Positions 44,624 through 53,251 of a DNA stretch of 64,000 nt are shown one piece after another. Origin of the DNA: CAIQPS01 sp963843455 (lineage in GTDB: Bacteria > Actinomycetota > Thermoleophilia > RBG-16-64-13); assembly GCA_963843455.1 (NCBI GenBank), contig CAWJKE010000014.1, forward strand, positions 51,455-115,454. Reading direction: 5' to 3'. Under the pieces are notes generated by a model. The model was not told the DNA's origin and did no database searches. It saw only the letters and a list, made by a program, of their open reading frames with translations. How positions within the stretch are numbered: position 1 is the stretch's first letter; every line of letters starts with the position of its first letter. The position numbers were made by a program, and so were the translations under genes.

Positions 44624-45688
44624 CTGAGAAGGCCGAGCACCGCGTCGAGGGTAGCCTCACTGGTTCTGCTCCTGTTGGCCGCCATGCTTGCTCTGGGGTG
44701 CTCGTCGTCCTCGGAGGCAGGGACGACCGAAGCAGCCCGGTCGACGACGATCAGCATGCCGGAAAGCTCCACCACCGCGCCGCCGCCCGCTGGGTCGACA
44801 AGCAGCACGGCGTCCGGCGTCTCGACCACCACCTCCGCCTCCGCCACCGCGACGATCTTCGCTGTCATCGGCGACTACGGGATGGACGACGGGAACGAGG
44901 CGGCCGTGGCGAAACTGGTGACCTCCTGGCGTCCGGCCTACGTCATCACCACCGGCGACGACTACTACAGCCCGGCCGGCGGCGCGGGCACCGGCAAGTA
45001 CGACGAGTCGACCGGGGCCTACTACGGGGCGTGGCTCAAAGACATCACCACCACCGGCAAACGCCTCCCGGTGGGACAAGCTGCTGTCAACGCGTTCTTC
45101 CCCTCTTTGGGCAATCATGACTACAGTTCGGCCACTCCCGGACCTCGGACCTACCTCAAATACTTCGACCTGCCCGGCGCCGGCTTCGCCAACAGCTCCG
45201 GTAACGAGCGGTACTACGATTTCGTGGAGGGCCCCATCCACTTCTTCGTGCTCAATTCCAACGAAGCGGAGCCGGACGGCACGAGCAGCGCATCGCGGCA
45301 GGCCACGTGGCTGAAGGCCGGGCTGGCCGCCTCCACCTCCACCTGGAACATCGTCTATGAGCACCACCCGCCCTTCTCGTCCGACCTCTTCCACGGCTCC
45401 ACGCCGTCCATGCAGTGGCCGTTCGCCGCTTGGGGGGCCGACGCGGTACTCTCGGGGCACGCGCATGCCTACGAGCGGATCGAACGGGACGGGATCGTGT
45501 ACTTCGTCAACGGGCTGGGCGGGGCTCCCCGTTACTTCTTCGGTCTGCCACTGGCAGACAGCCGGGTCCGCTACAACGCCGACTGGGGAGCTCAGAGAGT
45601 GACCGTCACAGACGCCGCGCTCGTCTTTGAGTTCTGGAGCGCGTCGGGCGAGTTGATAGACAGCTACACGCTGCCCACGCGCAGATAG
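44624..45688 (+). CDS. Metallophosphoesterase lipoprotein
   Basis: About 354 residues from a probable CTG start at 44624, chosen because AAGGAGG lies at 44607-44613 and the product begins with a tidy lipoprotein signal (ASLVLLLLAAMLALGC). An alternative TTG at 44567 precedes the terminator hairpin and has no ribosome-binding site. A Ser/Thr-rich linker follows, then a calcineurin-like domain with all metal motifs: VIGDYGMDD, TTGDDYYS, SLGNHDYSS, VYEHHPPF and LSGHAHAYER. Resembles purple-acid-phosphatase-type enzymes acting outside the membrane on phosphomonoesters. Confidence 0.85.
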   Translation: MRRPSTASRVASLVLLLLAAMLALGCSSSSEAGTTEAARSTTISMPESSTTAPPPAGSTSSTASGVSTTTSASATATIFAVIGDYGMDDGNEAAVAKLVTSWRPAYVITTGDDYYSPAGGAGTGKYDESTGAYYGAWLKDITTTGKRLPVGQAAVNAFFPSLGNHDYSSATPGPRTYLKYFDLPGAGFANSSGNERYYDFVEGPIHFFVLNSNEAEPDGTSSASRQATWLKAGLAASTSTWNIVYEHHPPFSSDLFHGSTPSMQWPFAAWGADAVLSGHAHAYERIERDGIVYFVNGLGGAPRYFFGLPLADSRVRYNADWGAQRVTVTDAALVFEFWSASGELIDSYTLPTRR

Positions 45689-45730
45689 GTCACGGCGGCG
45701 AGTCGAGCTACCCGGCGACTCGGGGGCCTG

Positions 45731-46253
45731 ATGAGATACGTGGCATTCCTGCGGGGCATCAATGTCGGGGGCCGCAGACCCCTCAAAATGGCCGACCTTC
45801 GCAAGGCGTTCGAGGACCTGGGCTTCGCGGACGTGCGGACCGTGCAGGCCAGCGGGAACGTGGTGTTCGAGGCCGGCGGCGAAGAAGACTCCGGAGCCGT
45901 GACGGTCGCTCATCGAAACGGAGCTGGAGCGGATGCTCAACGCCCCGATCTGTGCCATTGTGCGCCCACTCGTGGACCTCGAGCGGCTGGTGGCGTCCGA
46001 TCCATTCCGAGGCGTGGCCATCACCTCCGAGACGAGACTCTACGTCACCTTCCTGTCGCGCCCGGTCAAGAACCCCAAGACCGTGGACGGCAACGTTCGC
46101 CTGATAGACGTGACCGCGGAGGAAGTCCTTACCGCGATCACTCTTTCGCCGCGTTGGGGGACCGTCGAGCTGATGGCCTGGCTCGAAAAGGAGTTCGGTA
46201 CGGGACTGACCACGCGTAACTGGAACACGATCACCAAGATCGTCGGCGGCTAG
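45731..46253 (+). pseudogene. DUF1697 family protein, single frameshift
   Basis: Starts MRYVAFLRGINVGGRRPLKM with VRTVQASGNVVFEAG, the diagnostic N-terminal half of DUF1697. At about 45905-45912 one extra base breaks the frame; the other frame continues IETELERMLNAPICAIVRP and ends TTRNWNTITKIVGG, the conserved C terminus. About 173 residues when repaired. Function of the family is unknown. Likely an insertion error rather than gene loss. Confidence 0.85.
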
Positions 46254-46306
46254 TCCCATAGAGCGCCGCGGGGGCCAAGGCACGCGGGGATGCAGGCATT
46301 TCCTAC

Positions 46307-46320
46307 CTACCGTTCGGTAG
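46307..46320. promoter_or_regulatory. Perfect palindrome, possible TetR-type operator
   Basis: CTACCG (46307-46312), TT, CGGTAG (46315-46320). It lies in a 194-base gap between the DUF1697 gene and the DUF2277 gene at 46448. TACCG/CGGTA arms resemble TetR-family operators, but no TetR gene is in the window. Confidence 0.4.
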
Positions 46321-46447
46321 TATACGACTTGTAATGGGATGATAAGTTGAATATCTGGACTGCCTCTGCCACAATTGTGCTGAGCCCGGCGGGCTGTTGC
46401 GAGCATCCGGAGCGGGCGGTGATGAACGACGCGGGGAGAGGTAGATC

Positions 46448-46726
46448 GTGGTGTACGAAAGCATCCGGACACTGTACAACGTGGAACCGCCCGTAGCCGA
46501 TGAGGAGATTCGCGCCGCCGCGCTCGAATACGTGAGGAAGATCGGAGGGTTTCACAAGCCCTCACCCGCCAACGAGGAGGCGGTCGACCGCGCGGTCGAA
46601 GAGGTGGCGGCAGCCTCCCAGGCTCTGCTCGATTCGCTTGTCACCACTTCTCCGCGCCGCAAGAGAGAACTCGAGGCGAGCCGTTCGTATCTCGACTGGA
46701 TCCCGGCCTACGGATCGGGGGAGTAA
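46448..46726 (+). CDS. DUF2277 family protein
   Basis: 92 residues from GTG 46448. Matches DUF2277 (SIRTLYNVEPPVADEEIRAA, LEYVRKIGGFHKPSPANEEA, VDRAVEEVAAASQALLDSL). A paralogue lies at 63242-63523. The usual MCRNIK start is replaced by VYESIR. Some members of this family are small helical proteins next to regulators; function unknown. Confidence 0.85.
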   Translation: MVYESIRTLYNVEPPVADEEIRAAALEYVRKIGGFHKPSPANEEAVDRAVEEVAAASQALLDSLVTTSPRRKRELEASRSYLDWIPAYGSGE

Positions 46727-46741
46727 GTCCGCGGGACGCCT

Positions 46742-47164
46742 CTACGGCTGTATCACCTGCTCGGTCCCGTCAGCCCCCACGAGCCTGATCGAACCGCCTG
46801 GCGCCTCAGAGAGCAGCTGCACTCCACTCCAACCCTGCTGGTTTCCCGCATCGCGCGCCAGAAGAAGCCCTGAACTGTCGCTCGACGAACCGATCTTGAG
46901 CCCGGGGAGTCCATCCGGATTGATCAACCGAAAGAGCACCGTCTCTGCATACTGCTGGCCATTTTGCTCGCTGGCTGGCTGGATGAGGATCTGGGCCCTG
47001 ACCTTCCCCTGGCTATCGACGATCTCTAGCGCGCGGCCTCGCAGTACATCGGCGACGTCGGGGGTGACCGCCGGACGAAGAACGAACACCAGTGCGATCA
47101 CAAGGATCACTAGGTTGATTCCCGTGAGTATCAGGACGGCAAGGGTGAGTCTCTGAGGCTTCAT
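46742..47164 (-). CDS. Single-pass membrane-anchored protein of unknown function
   Basis: 140 residues from ATG 47164, with GAGAGGAG upstream. One N-terminal transmembrane helix (LAVLILTGINLVILVIALVFVL), then about 100 residues outside with short strands (ALEIVDSQGKVRAQILIQP, VLFRLINPDGLPGLKIG, GGSIRLVGADGTEQVIQP). The repeated strand pattern suggests a small beta-rich domain; no family named. Divergent from the MMPL gene. Confidence 0.72.
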   Translation of the reverse strand: MKPQRLTLAVLILTGINLVILVIALVFVLRPAVTPDVADVLRGRALEIVDSQGKVRAQILIQPASEQNGQQYAETVLFRLINPDGLPGLKIGSSSDSSGLLLARDAGNQQGWSGVQLLSEAPGGSIRLVGADGTEQVIQP

Positions 47165-47409
47165 TGGTCTCCTCTCGGCGGACATCATGGCCAGACGGTG
47201 GATTGCCCCTCGGTGTTAAAGACTACCCCGGCCGTAACCGAACTGACCCTGCCCATCTGACCAGGCGAAATCCCGCCCTTCGGCGCAGCACCCAATCCCC
47301 TCTGCTGCCCGGTCCGCGCAGGCGTCCCGGAACGTACCCTTGTACCAGGCGGGCAGTCGGCAACAGGATCCGGCTGCCGCGGGGGACAGCGACGAGAATG
47401 GGGAGCATC

Positions 47410-49710
47410 ATGAAGAGGTTCGGTCTGGAATCTATCGCCCGGGCGTGTGCCCGTCATCCCTGGAGGACGTTGGCGGTCTGGGCAGCGGTGCTCCTTTGTG
47501 CCGCGGCGGTCACCGTGCTCTATCTGGGCGGGGCGCTCAGCAACGAGCAGAGCTTCACCAATGACCCCGAGTCTTCGCGGGCCACCGCCCTTATCAACCA
47601 GAGCTTCCCCGGCAACAACCAATCGAGCGAACTGGTCATCGTGCAGTCCCCCGGGCTTACCGTCGACGATCAGCAATTCCGCACGCAGGTGCAGGCGGTC
47701 ACTGCGGGCGTCATGGCTCTTGGGCCCGCGGTCGTGATGTCTGGCATTGACTACACGAGCAGCCCCTCGCCGGTGCTCGTCTCCGCCGACCGGCATTCCG
47801 CCCTCTTGGTCTTCAGCATGGCGCAGCCCATCGGTTCCACCACCGACGACGCCAAGGCGCTCGAGGCCGCGGCCCGCGGAGCGGCCGCCTCCTCCGACTT
47901 CGAGGTGCTGGTCACCGGAGAGGGCAGCATCAACGGCGACTTCGGCGCCACCGCCGAGAGCGACCTGCGTAAGGGCGAGATCTTTGGGATAGGGATAGCG
48001 CTGATCATCCTGGTCCTGGTCTTTGGAGCCATCGTCACCGCCTCCGTTCCGCTGATCATGGCATTGGCGGCCATTCTTCTGGCGATGGGCATCACCGCCG
48101 TGGTGGGGCAGTTCATAGACCTGTCCTTCTTTATCACCAACATGATCACCATGATCGGACTGGCGATGGGCATCGACTACTCGCTCTTTGTTGTCTCCCG
48201 CTACCGGGAGGAGCGGGCGGCCGGGTACAACAAGGTCGATGCCATCGGCCGGTCGGCCTCCACCGCCAGCCGCTCGGTGCTCTTCAGCGCGCTGGCCGTC
48301 ATCCTCGCCCTGGGCGGACTGTTCCTGGTCCCCTCCACCCTGTTCCACAGCATGGCGATGGGCGCCATCATCGCCGTCTTCACCGCCCTGCTGGCCGCGC
48401 TCACGCTGCTGCCGGCCCTCCTTGGCGCCATGGGCGACCGCGTGAACGCGCTCCGGGTCCCCTTCCTCCACAAGACCGGCGGTACCGGCCGCGCGGGTGG
48501 CTTCTGGGATCGTCTGAGCAACGGCGTGATGAGGCGGCCGGTGATCAGTCTGGTCGTGGCCGGGGGCGTCCTTGCCATGATGGCCGGCCTGTACTTCTCC
48601 ATAGATCTCGGATCGGCCGGCGTGGACACGCTCCCCGCCTCCATGGCTTCCCGCCAGGGCTTCGAGGTCCTGCAGGACGAATTCCCCGGCGCTTCGATCC
48701 AGCCGGTCGAGATCACCATCTCCGGCGACGCTGCCACTCCGCCCGTGGCTCAGGGAATAGACAAGCTGCGTGGCCTCCTGGCCGGCGATCCGGCGTTCAT
48801 GGGAGCCGGCACTACCCGGACGAGCCCCGACGGCACACTCACGGTTCTCTCCCTGGTCGTTCTGGGCGAGCCCAATGGTGCGGCGGCGCAGGCGGCCGTC
48901 AGGACCCTGCGCTCCGACTATCTGCCCGCGGCCTTCGCCGGGACCGGACTCGCGGCCGGCACCGACGTCCTTACCACCGGGCAGACCTCCTTCGTCATCG
49001 ACTATCTCGACACCATCAACGGCGCCACCGCCTGGGTCTTCCTGTTCGTGCTCGGCCTCTCGTTCATACTCCTGATGGTGGTGTTTCGCTCGCTCGTCGT
49101 CCCGCTCAAGGCCATCCTCATGAACCTGCTCTCGGTGGGGGCCGCCTACGGCCTTATGGTGGCGGTGTTCCAGAAGGGATGGGGAGCGGACCTTCTTGGA
49201 CTACAGAAAGTGGACTTTGTCGAAGCCTGGGTGCCCCTCTTCCTGTTCGCGGTGCTCTTCGGCACATCCATGGACTATCACGTGTTCCTGCTCAGCCGCA
49301 TCCGCGAGCGCTTCGATCAGACCGGCGACAACCGCGAGTCGGTGGCCTTCGGCCTACGCCGTACGGGCGGCATCATAACCGGCGCTGCCCTGATCATGGT
49401 CGCCGTCTTCGGCGGATTCGCGGCCGGCGATCTGGTGATGTTCCAGCAACTCGGCTTCGGACTGGCGGTGGCTGTGTTTCTCGACGCCACTATCGTCCGC
49501 TGCATCCTGGTACCGGCCGCCATGCGCCTGCTTGGGAACGCAAACTGGTGGTTCCCGCGCTGCCTGAACTGGCTGCCCGACCTGCGCGTGGAGGCGGGCG
49601 AGCCGGCGGGTGTTGGCGGAGCGAACCGCACAATGGTGCCGAAGCCGGCCGACAGCCCCGTCGCCCTCAAGCCGGCCGCCAATCTGATCCCGGCGACGGA
49701 CGCCGAATAG
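47410..49710 (+). CDS. MMPL family RND transporter
   Basis: 766 residues from ATG 47410, after GGGGAG. Two repeats of helix-porter loop-five helices. Characteristic are SFTNDPESSRATALINQSFPG in the first extracytoplasmic loop, GLAMGIDYSLFVVSRYREE in the first half and LFGTSMDYHVFLLSRIRER in the second, the MMPL proton-relay helices with Asp-Tyr pairs. Family members export lipids, siderophores or drugs with proton motive force. A short C-terminal cytoplasmic tail follows. No acyltransferase or polyketide gene nearby to suggest a lipid. Confidence 0.93.
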   Translation: MKRFGLESIARACARHPWRTLAVWAAVLLCAAAVTVLYLGGALSNEQSFTNDPESSRATALINQSFPGNNQSSELVIVQSPGLTVDDQQFRTQVQAVTAGVMALGPAVVMSGIDYTSSPSPVLVSADRHSALLVFSMAQPIGSTTDDAKALEAAARGAAASSDFEVLVTGEGSINGDFGATAESDLRKGEIFGIGIALIILVLVFGAIVTASVPLIMALAAILLAMGITAVVGQFIDLSFFITNMITMIGLAMGIDYSLFVVSRYREERAAGYNKVDAIGRSASTASRSVLFSALAVILALGGLFLVPSTLFHSMAMGAIIAVFTALLAALTLLPALLGAMGDRVNALRVPFLHKTGGTGRAGGFWDRLSNGVMRRPVISLVVAGGVLAMMAGLYFSIDLGSAGVDTLPASMASRQGFEVLQDEFPGASIQPVEITISGDAATPPVAQGIDKLRGLLAGDPAFMGAGTTRTSPDGTLTVLSLVVLGEPNGAAAQAAVRTLRSDYLPAAFAGTGLAAGTDVLTTGQTSFVIDYLDTINGATAWVFLFVLGLSFILLMVVFRSLVVPLKAILMNLLSVGAAYGLMVAVFQKGWGADLLGLQKVDFVEAWVPLFLFAVLFGTSMDYHVFLLSRIRERFDQTGDNRESVAFGLRRTGGIITGAALIMVAVFGGFAAGDLVMFQQLGFGLAVAVFLDATIVRCILVPAAMRLLGNANWWFPRCLNWLPDLRVEAGEPAGVGGANRTMVPKPADSPVALKPAANLIPATDAE

Positions 49711-49735
49711 ACGAGAATCACAGAACGGCGACCCT

Positions 49736-49770
49736 GACAGGCCTCCTCGAAAGAGGGGGCCTGTCTTTCT
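49736..49770 (+). terminator. Rho-independent terminator after the MMPL gene
   Basis: GACAGGCCTCCTC (49736-49748), loop GAAA, GAGGGGGCCTGTC (49753-49765) with two non-canonical positions, then TTTCT. Confidence 0.8.
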
Positions 49771-49870
49771 ATGGGCAGATTCTGGGGCTCCCCAACTTGC
49801 ACCTTTGGTCGTAGATCTCGCCCGGCCGGTAGGTGTCAGAGTAGCTCCGTGCCGCAACTGTTTATCAAAG

Positions 49871-50104
49871 ATGATAATATTCACGCGAGCAGGAGCGACA
49901 CTGGGCGAGAAGCGGGTCAGAGGTTTCGTCTTCCGTCGACACGTGGGAGACCACCCGCCTGATCACGTCCACATTTCTAGCCACGGGCGGAAGATCGGAC
50001 GGTGGGACATCGACAACCAGCGGCCTCTCGACGACTTCACCGTGACGAGACGGCTCGCCAAGGCGCTGGCAGAAGCGGGGTATCTTCGCAGGGGGCAAGA
50101 ATGA
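49871..50104 (+). CDS. DUF4160-like small protein, possible toxin-like partner
   Basis: 77 residues from ATG 49871 (no clear ribosome-binding site; a longer TTG start is possible). The core VFRRHVGDHPPDHVHISSHGRK matches the His-rich PPHxHV motif of DUF4160, followed by RPLDDFTVTRRLAKALAEAGYL. DUF4160 genes are often next to DUF2442 genes, as here, and have been proposed as toxin-antitoxin-like pairs. The stop overlaps the next start by 4 bases. Confidence 0.65.
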   Translation: MIIFTRAGATLGEKRVRGFVFRRHVGDHPPDHVHISSHGRKIGRWDIDNQRPLDDFTVTRRLAKALAEAGYLRRGQE

Positions 50105-50685
50105 AGTCGGCAGAAGCACAACAGATTCCGCGCAAAACACAGTCCGAACTCCCGGAGCGGCCCGTTCACGACCCCTCTCAATGCCTGGTAGGAGTCGAGT
50201 ACGTCGGCCAAATGGAGGCGGTCGTCTTCAAGTTCGAGGACGGAAGGATCTTTGGCGTTCCTCTTCGCGAACTGGAGGGCGTCGATAGCACGCCTGTCAC
50301 CAGAGTCTTCTTGGTATACGATGGCGACGCCGCTGCCATCGAGCAGTTTTCCGGCAACCGGCTGGAAGTGCCCTGGGACGTGGTTCGCTATCACGCCGAC
50401 CCCAGCTACCCGTACCGGCGGCCCGCTCCTGGTTCGTCCGAAGAACTGGAGCGTCGGCGGGTCGATCAGGTGATCGGTGAGCGGGTGCGAAGGGAGCGTC
50501 AAGCGCGAGAATGGACTCTTGCCGATCTGAGTTCGCGCACCGGTATCAAGGTGCCCAACCTCTCTCGTCTGGAACGAGGGAAGCACACTCCGTCTTTGGA
50601 CACTCTGGAGAAGGTAGCAGACGCGTTCGAGGTGCCGGTCGCCGCGCTGATAGCGCAGCGGGCGTGGGCAGGGCCGGCTGAGTAG
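50101..50685 (+). CDS. DUF2442 plus HTH (Xre) protein, putative antitoxin/regulator
   Basis: 194 residues from ATG 50101, overlapping the previous stop (ATGA). Residues about 28-105 resemble DUF2442 (VEYVGQMEAVVFKFEDGR, GNRLEVPWDVVRYHADPS). Residues about 125-185 are an Xre-type helix-turn-helix (VRRERQAREWTLADLSSRTG, VPNLSRLERGKHTPSLDTL). The order and fusion suggest a DNA-binding antitoxin that represses its own operon. Transcribed toward recQ, 42 bases away. Confidence 0.78.
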   Translation: MKSAEAQQIPRKTQSELPERPVHDPSQCLVGVEYVGQMEAVVFKFEDGRIFGVPLRELEGVDSTPVTRVFLVYDGDAAAIEQFSGNRLEVPWDVVRYHADPSYPYRRPAPGSSEELERRRVDQVIGERVRRERQAREWTLADLSSRTGIKVPNLSRLERGKHTPSLDTLEKVADAFEVPVAALIAQRAWAGPAE

Positions 50686-50727
50686 GAGCATCCACTTGCG
50701 TAGGGCGTTTGCGCGGCGTCGGCGGCC

Positions 50728-52650
50728 GTGAGAGACACCGCCAGAGACATTCTGCGAAGCGTCTTCGGCTACCAGGGATTCCGCCCGAATCAAGAGCAGA
50801 TCATCGAGACGCTTGTGTGTGGGGCCGACGCCTTCGTGCTCATGCCGAGCGGAGGTGGCAAGTCGCTGTGCTATCAGATCCCGGCGCTCCTGCGGCCGGG
50901 CACCGGCATCGTCGTGTCGCCGCTCATCTCCCTGATGAAAGACCAGGTGGACGCCCTGCGGGTCAACGGCGTGCGGGCCGCGGCCTATAACTCGTCGCTG
51001 GGTGCCGCGGCTGCCCGTGGCGTGCTCGCCGAACTCATGAACGGGCGACTTGACCTGCTCTACGTGTCGCCGGAGCGGGCGGTAACCGACGGGTTCCTCG
51101 ATCGTTTGGCGGCATTGCCGGCCGCGACCTCGAGCGTCGGAGGGCGTGCTGTCGAGGCGCCCCGTATCGCCCTCATCGCCGTGGACGAGGCGCACTGTAT
51201 CTCGCAGTGGGGGCATGATTTCCGGCCGGAGTACGTGGCCTTGAAGCAGGTGCGGGACCGCTTTCCCGACGTGCCGCTGATCGCCCTCACGGCCACCGCC
51301 GACCCCCACACACGCGAGGATATTTGCGAGAAGCTGGGGCTGGGCGGAGCCGCTTGCTTCGTGTCGAGCTTCGACCGGCCCAACATCCGGCTGCAGGTGA
51401 TTGAGAAGCATAACCCTCAGTCTCAGCTACAGCGTTTTCTGGGTGCCCACGAGGACGAGGCCGGGATCGTCTACTGCTCCACGCGCAAGCGGACGGAGGA
51501 AGTCGCCGCCCACCTGCGCGGCCGCGGCCTGGCCGCGGCCGCCTATCACGCTGGGTTGCCGGCGGAGGAGCGGGAGCGGGTCCAGGAAGCCTTCATTTTC
51601 GACCAGATCCAGATCGTGGTGGCGACCGTCGCCTTCGGGATGGGGATCGACAAGACCAACGTCCGGTTCGTCGTCCACTGGGACCTGCCTCAGCACCTGG
51701 AGGGCTACTACCAGGAGATCGGCCGGTCGGGGCGGGATGGGCTACCCGCGGAGGCATTGCTGCTGTTCGGATGGGAGGACGTGCCTCGGGTGCGGGCGCT
51801 CATCGAGATGGGGGACAACGAGGAGCGGGTAGCGGTCGAGCAGCACAAGTTCGGAGCGATGGTCGGGTTCACTCAGGCGCGGAGCTGCCGGCGGCGGGTG
51901 TTGCTCGGATATCTCGGTGAGCGGATGGAGACCGACTGCGGCAACTGCGATGTGTGTCTGGACCCTCCGGAGGTGTACGACGCGACCGAGGACGCGCAGA
52001 AGGCGTTGTCGTGCGTCTACCGCTTGGGTGGGCGGTTCGGGGTGGGGCACGTGGTCGATGTGCTGCGGGGGTCGGAAAAGCAGCGGATCGTCGATCTGGG
52101 GCACGACCGGTTGCCGACCTACGGTGTCGGGGCCGACATGAGCGTTGACGCGTGGCGCACTCTGCTGCAGCAGCTGGTTCATCTCGGTTACCTGTATCAG
52201 GAGATGGGACAGTATCCGGTGCTCAAGTTGACGCCGGGCGCCATGCCGGTTCTGCGGGGCGAGGAGACCTTGATGCTGGCGCGGCCGCGGGTGAAGGTGG
52301 CGCGCTCCGACCAGTCACGAGGGAAGGGGCGTCGGGCCAGGGGCACCGCCGCGGGAGTTGGTGGCGGCGCGGCTGGGGCCGCCGGCGCCCCTGGCGGGCC
52401 CCCCGGCCGGGCGGACGACGACGACCTATTCGAAGAGTTGCGGGCGCTCAGGCGCCGGATAGCCGAGCGGGAGGGCCTGCCCGCCTATGTGATCTTCCAC
52501 GACTCCACGCTGCGCGAGATGGCCGAGGCGCGGCCGGCCGGCGAGGACGAACTGCTGGAGATCGGCGGCGTTGGCGCCAGGAAGCTCGAGAAGTACGGGG
52601 ACGAGTTCTTGGCGGTGCTGACGCAGTGGGGCGGCGCGGGGGAGGAGTAG
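50728..52650 (+). CDS. recQ: ATP-dependent DNA helicase RecQ
   Basis: 640 residues from GTG 50728. 3'-5' helicase of recombination and repair. Motif 0 FGYQGFRPNQEQ, Walker A MPSGGGKSLCYQ, DEAH box VDEAHCISQWGHDFRPEY, motif III LTATAD, motif V/VI VATVAFGMGIDKTNVRFVVH and QEIGRSGRDG. The RQC zinc site (CRRRVLLGYLGE, CGNCDVC), winged helix, a Gly/Ala-rich linker at about 535-560 and a C-terminal HRDC domain (PAYVIFHDSTLREMA, LLEIGGVGARKLEKYG) complete the full bacterial architecture. Confidence 0.96.
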   Translation: MRDTARDILRSVFGYQGFRPNQEQIIETLVCGADAFVLMPSGGGKSLCYQIPALLRPGTGIVVSPLISLMKDQVDALRVNGVRAAAYNSSLGAAAARGVLAELMNGRLDLLYVSPERAVTDGFLDRLAALPAATSSVGGRAVEAPRIALIAVDEAHCISQWGHDFRPEYVALKQVRDRFPDVPLIALTATADPHTREDICEKLGLGGAACFVSSFDRPNIRLQVIEKHNPQSQLQRFLGAHEDEAGIVYCSTRKRTEEVAAHLRGRGLAAAAYHAGLPAEERERVQEAFIFDQIQIVVATVAFGMGIDKTNVRFVVHWDLPQHLEGYYQEIGRSGRDGLPAEALLLFGWEDVPRVRALIEMGDNEERVAVEQHKFGAMVGFTQARSCRRRVLLGYLGERMETDCGNCDVCLDPPEVYDATEDAQKALSCVYRLGGRFGVGHVVDVLRGSEKQRIVDLGHDRLPTYGVGADMSVDAWRTLLQQLVHLGYLYQEMGQYPVLKLTPGAMPVLRGEETLMLARPRVKVARSDQSRGKGRRARGTAAGVGGGAAGAAGAPGGPPGRADDDDLFEELRALRRRIAEREGLPAYVIFHDSTLREMAEARPAGEDELLEIGGVGARKLEKYGDEFLAVLTQWGGAGEE

Positions 52651-52855
52651 GTCGACCGGTCACCCGGGGCTCGGGATCGCCGCCCTAGTGGATCTGCTCC
52701 CCGAACGCCGCGCGGGGCGATGGCCGCTAATTGCGTCCTTTTAATTCTCCAGCAAATTGCGGGATTTGGGCTTCAGCCGCCTTGCGTATGCGGGGCCCGG
52801 CTGACATGTTTCGGGGTGTCGCGTTCCTTCATTTTCGGGTGCACGTGAGGCGCAC

Positions 52856-53251
52856 ATGGATACTCTCCCGAACGGAGCGATCCACCGCTCGGCGGTCTGC
52901 CAAGGAGTCACCGCGCGACCCACTCCTCGTCTGGCCGAGTCCGCCTTCGGCGTTGTTCTTCTCGACCAGCATGGCAACCTTCTGGGGGCCAGCACGGCAG
53001 GCAGCCTTCCCGGGGAAGTGGAGACGCCTCCGGGCGTGGATCTCCGAAAGCAGGACCTGCGGTCCTATCTGGGCTGTCGTTTTCTCGGGGGACGGCGTTT
53101 CCCCTTAGTGTCGGCTACCTGGGTCCAGGTCAGGGGCGAGCGCGTGCGTGCCGGGATATACATGGAGTCGGGTGACAGCCGCGTGAGTTCGGAACGGCTC
53201 GAGCCCGATCTGGGCTCCATCGCAGCCATCCTCAGCGGCCAGGTGGCCTGA
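52856..53251 (+). CDS. Hypothetical protein
   Basis: 131 residues from ATG 52856. Strand-rich central part (SAFGVVLLDQHGNLLGASTAG, FPLVSATWVQVRGERVRAGIYM) that reads as a plausible folded domain; no family recognised. Its last 20 bases overlap the end of the convergent glucan synthase gene. The 205 bases upstream, after recQ, hold no other feature I can support. Confidence 0.5.
   Translation: MDTLPNGAIHRSAVCQGVTARPTPRLAESAFGVVLLDQHGNLLGASTAGSLPGEVETPPGVDLRKQDLRSYLGCRFLGGRRFPLVSATWVQVRGERVRAGIYMESGDSRVSSERLEPDLGSIAAILSGQVA

Noticed and set aside
44657..46024. Minus-strand open frame of about 455 codons
   Set aside because: Antisense to the metallophosphoesterase, whose metal motifs are complete.
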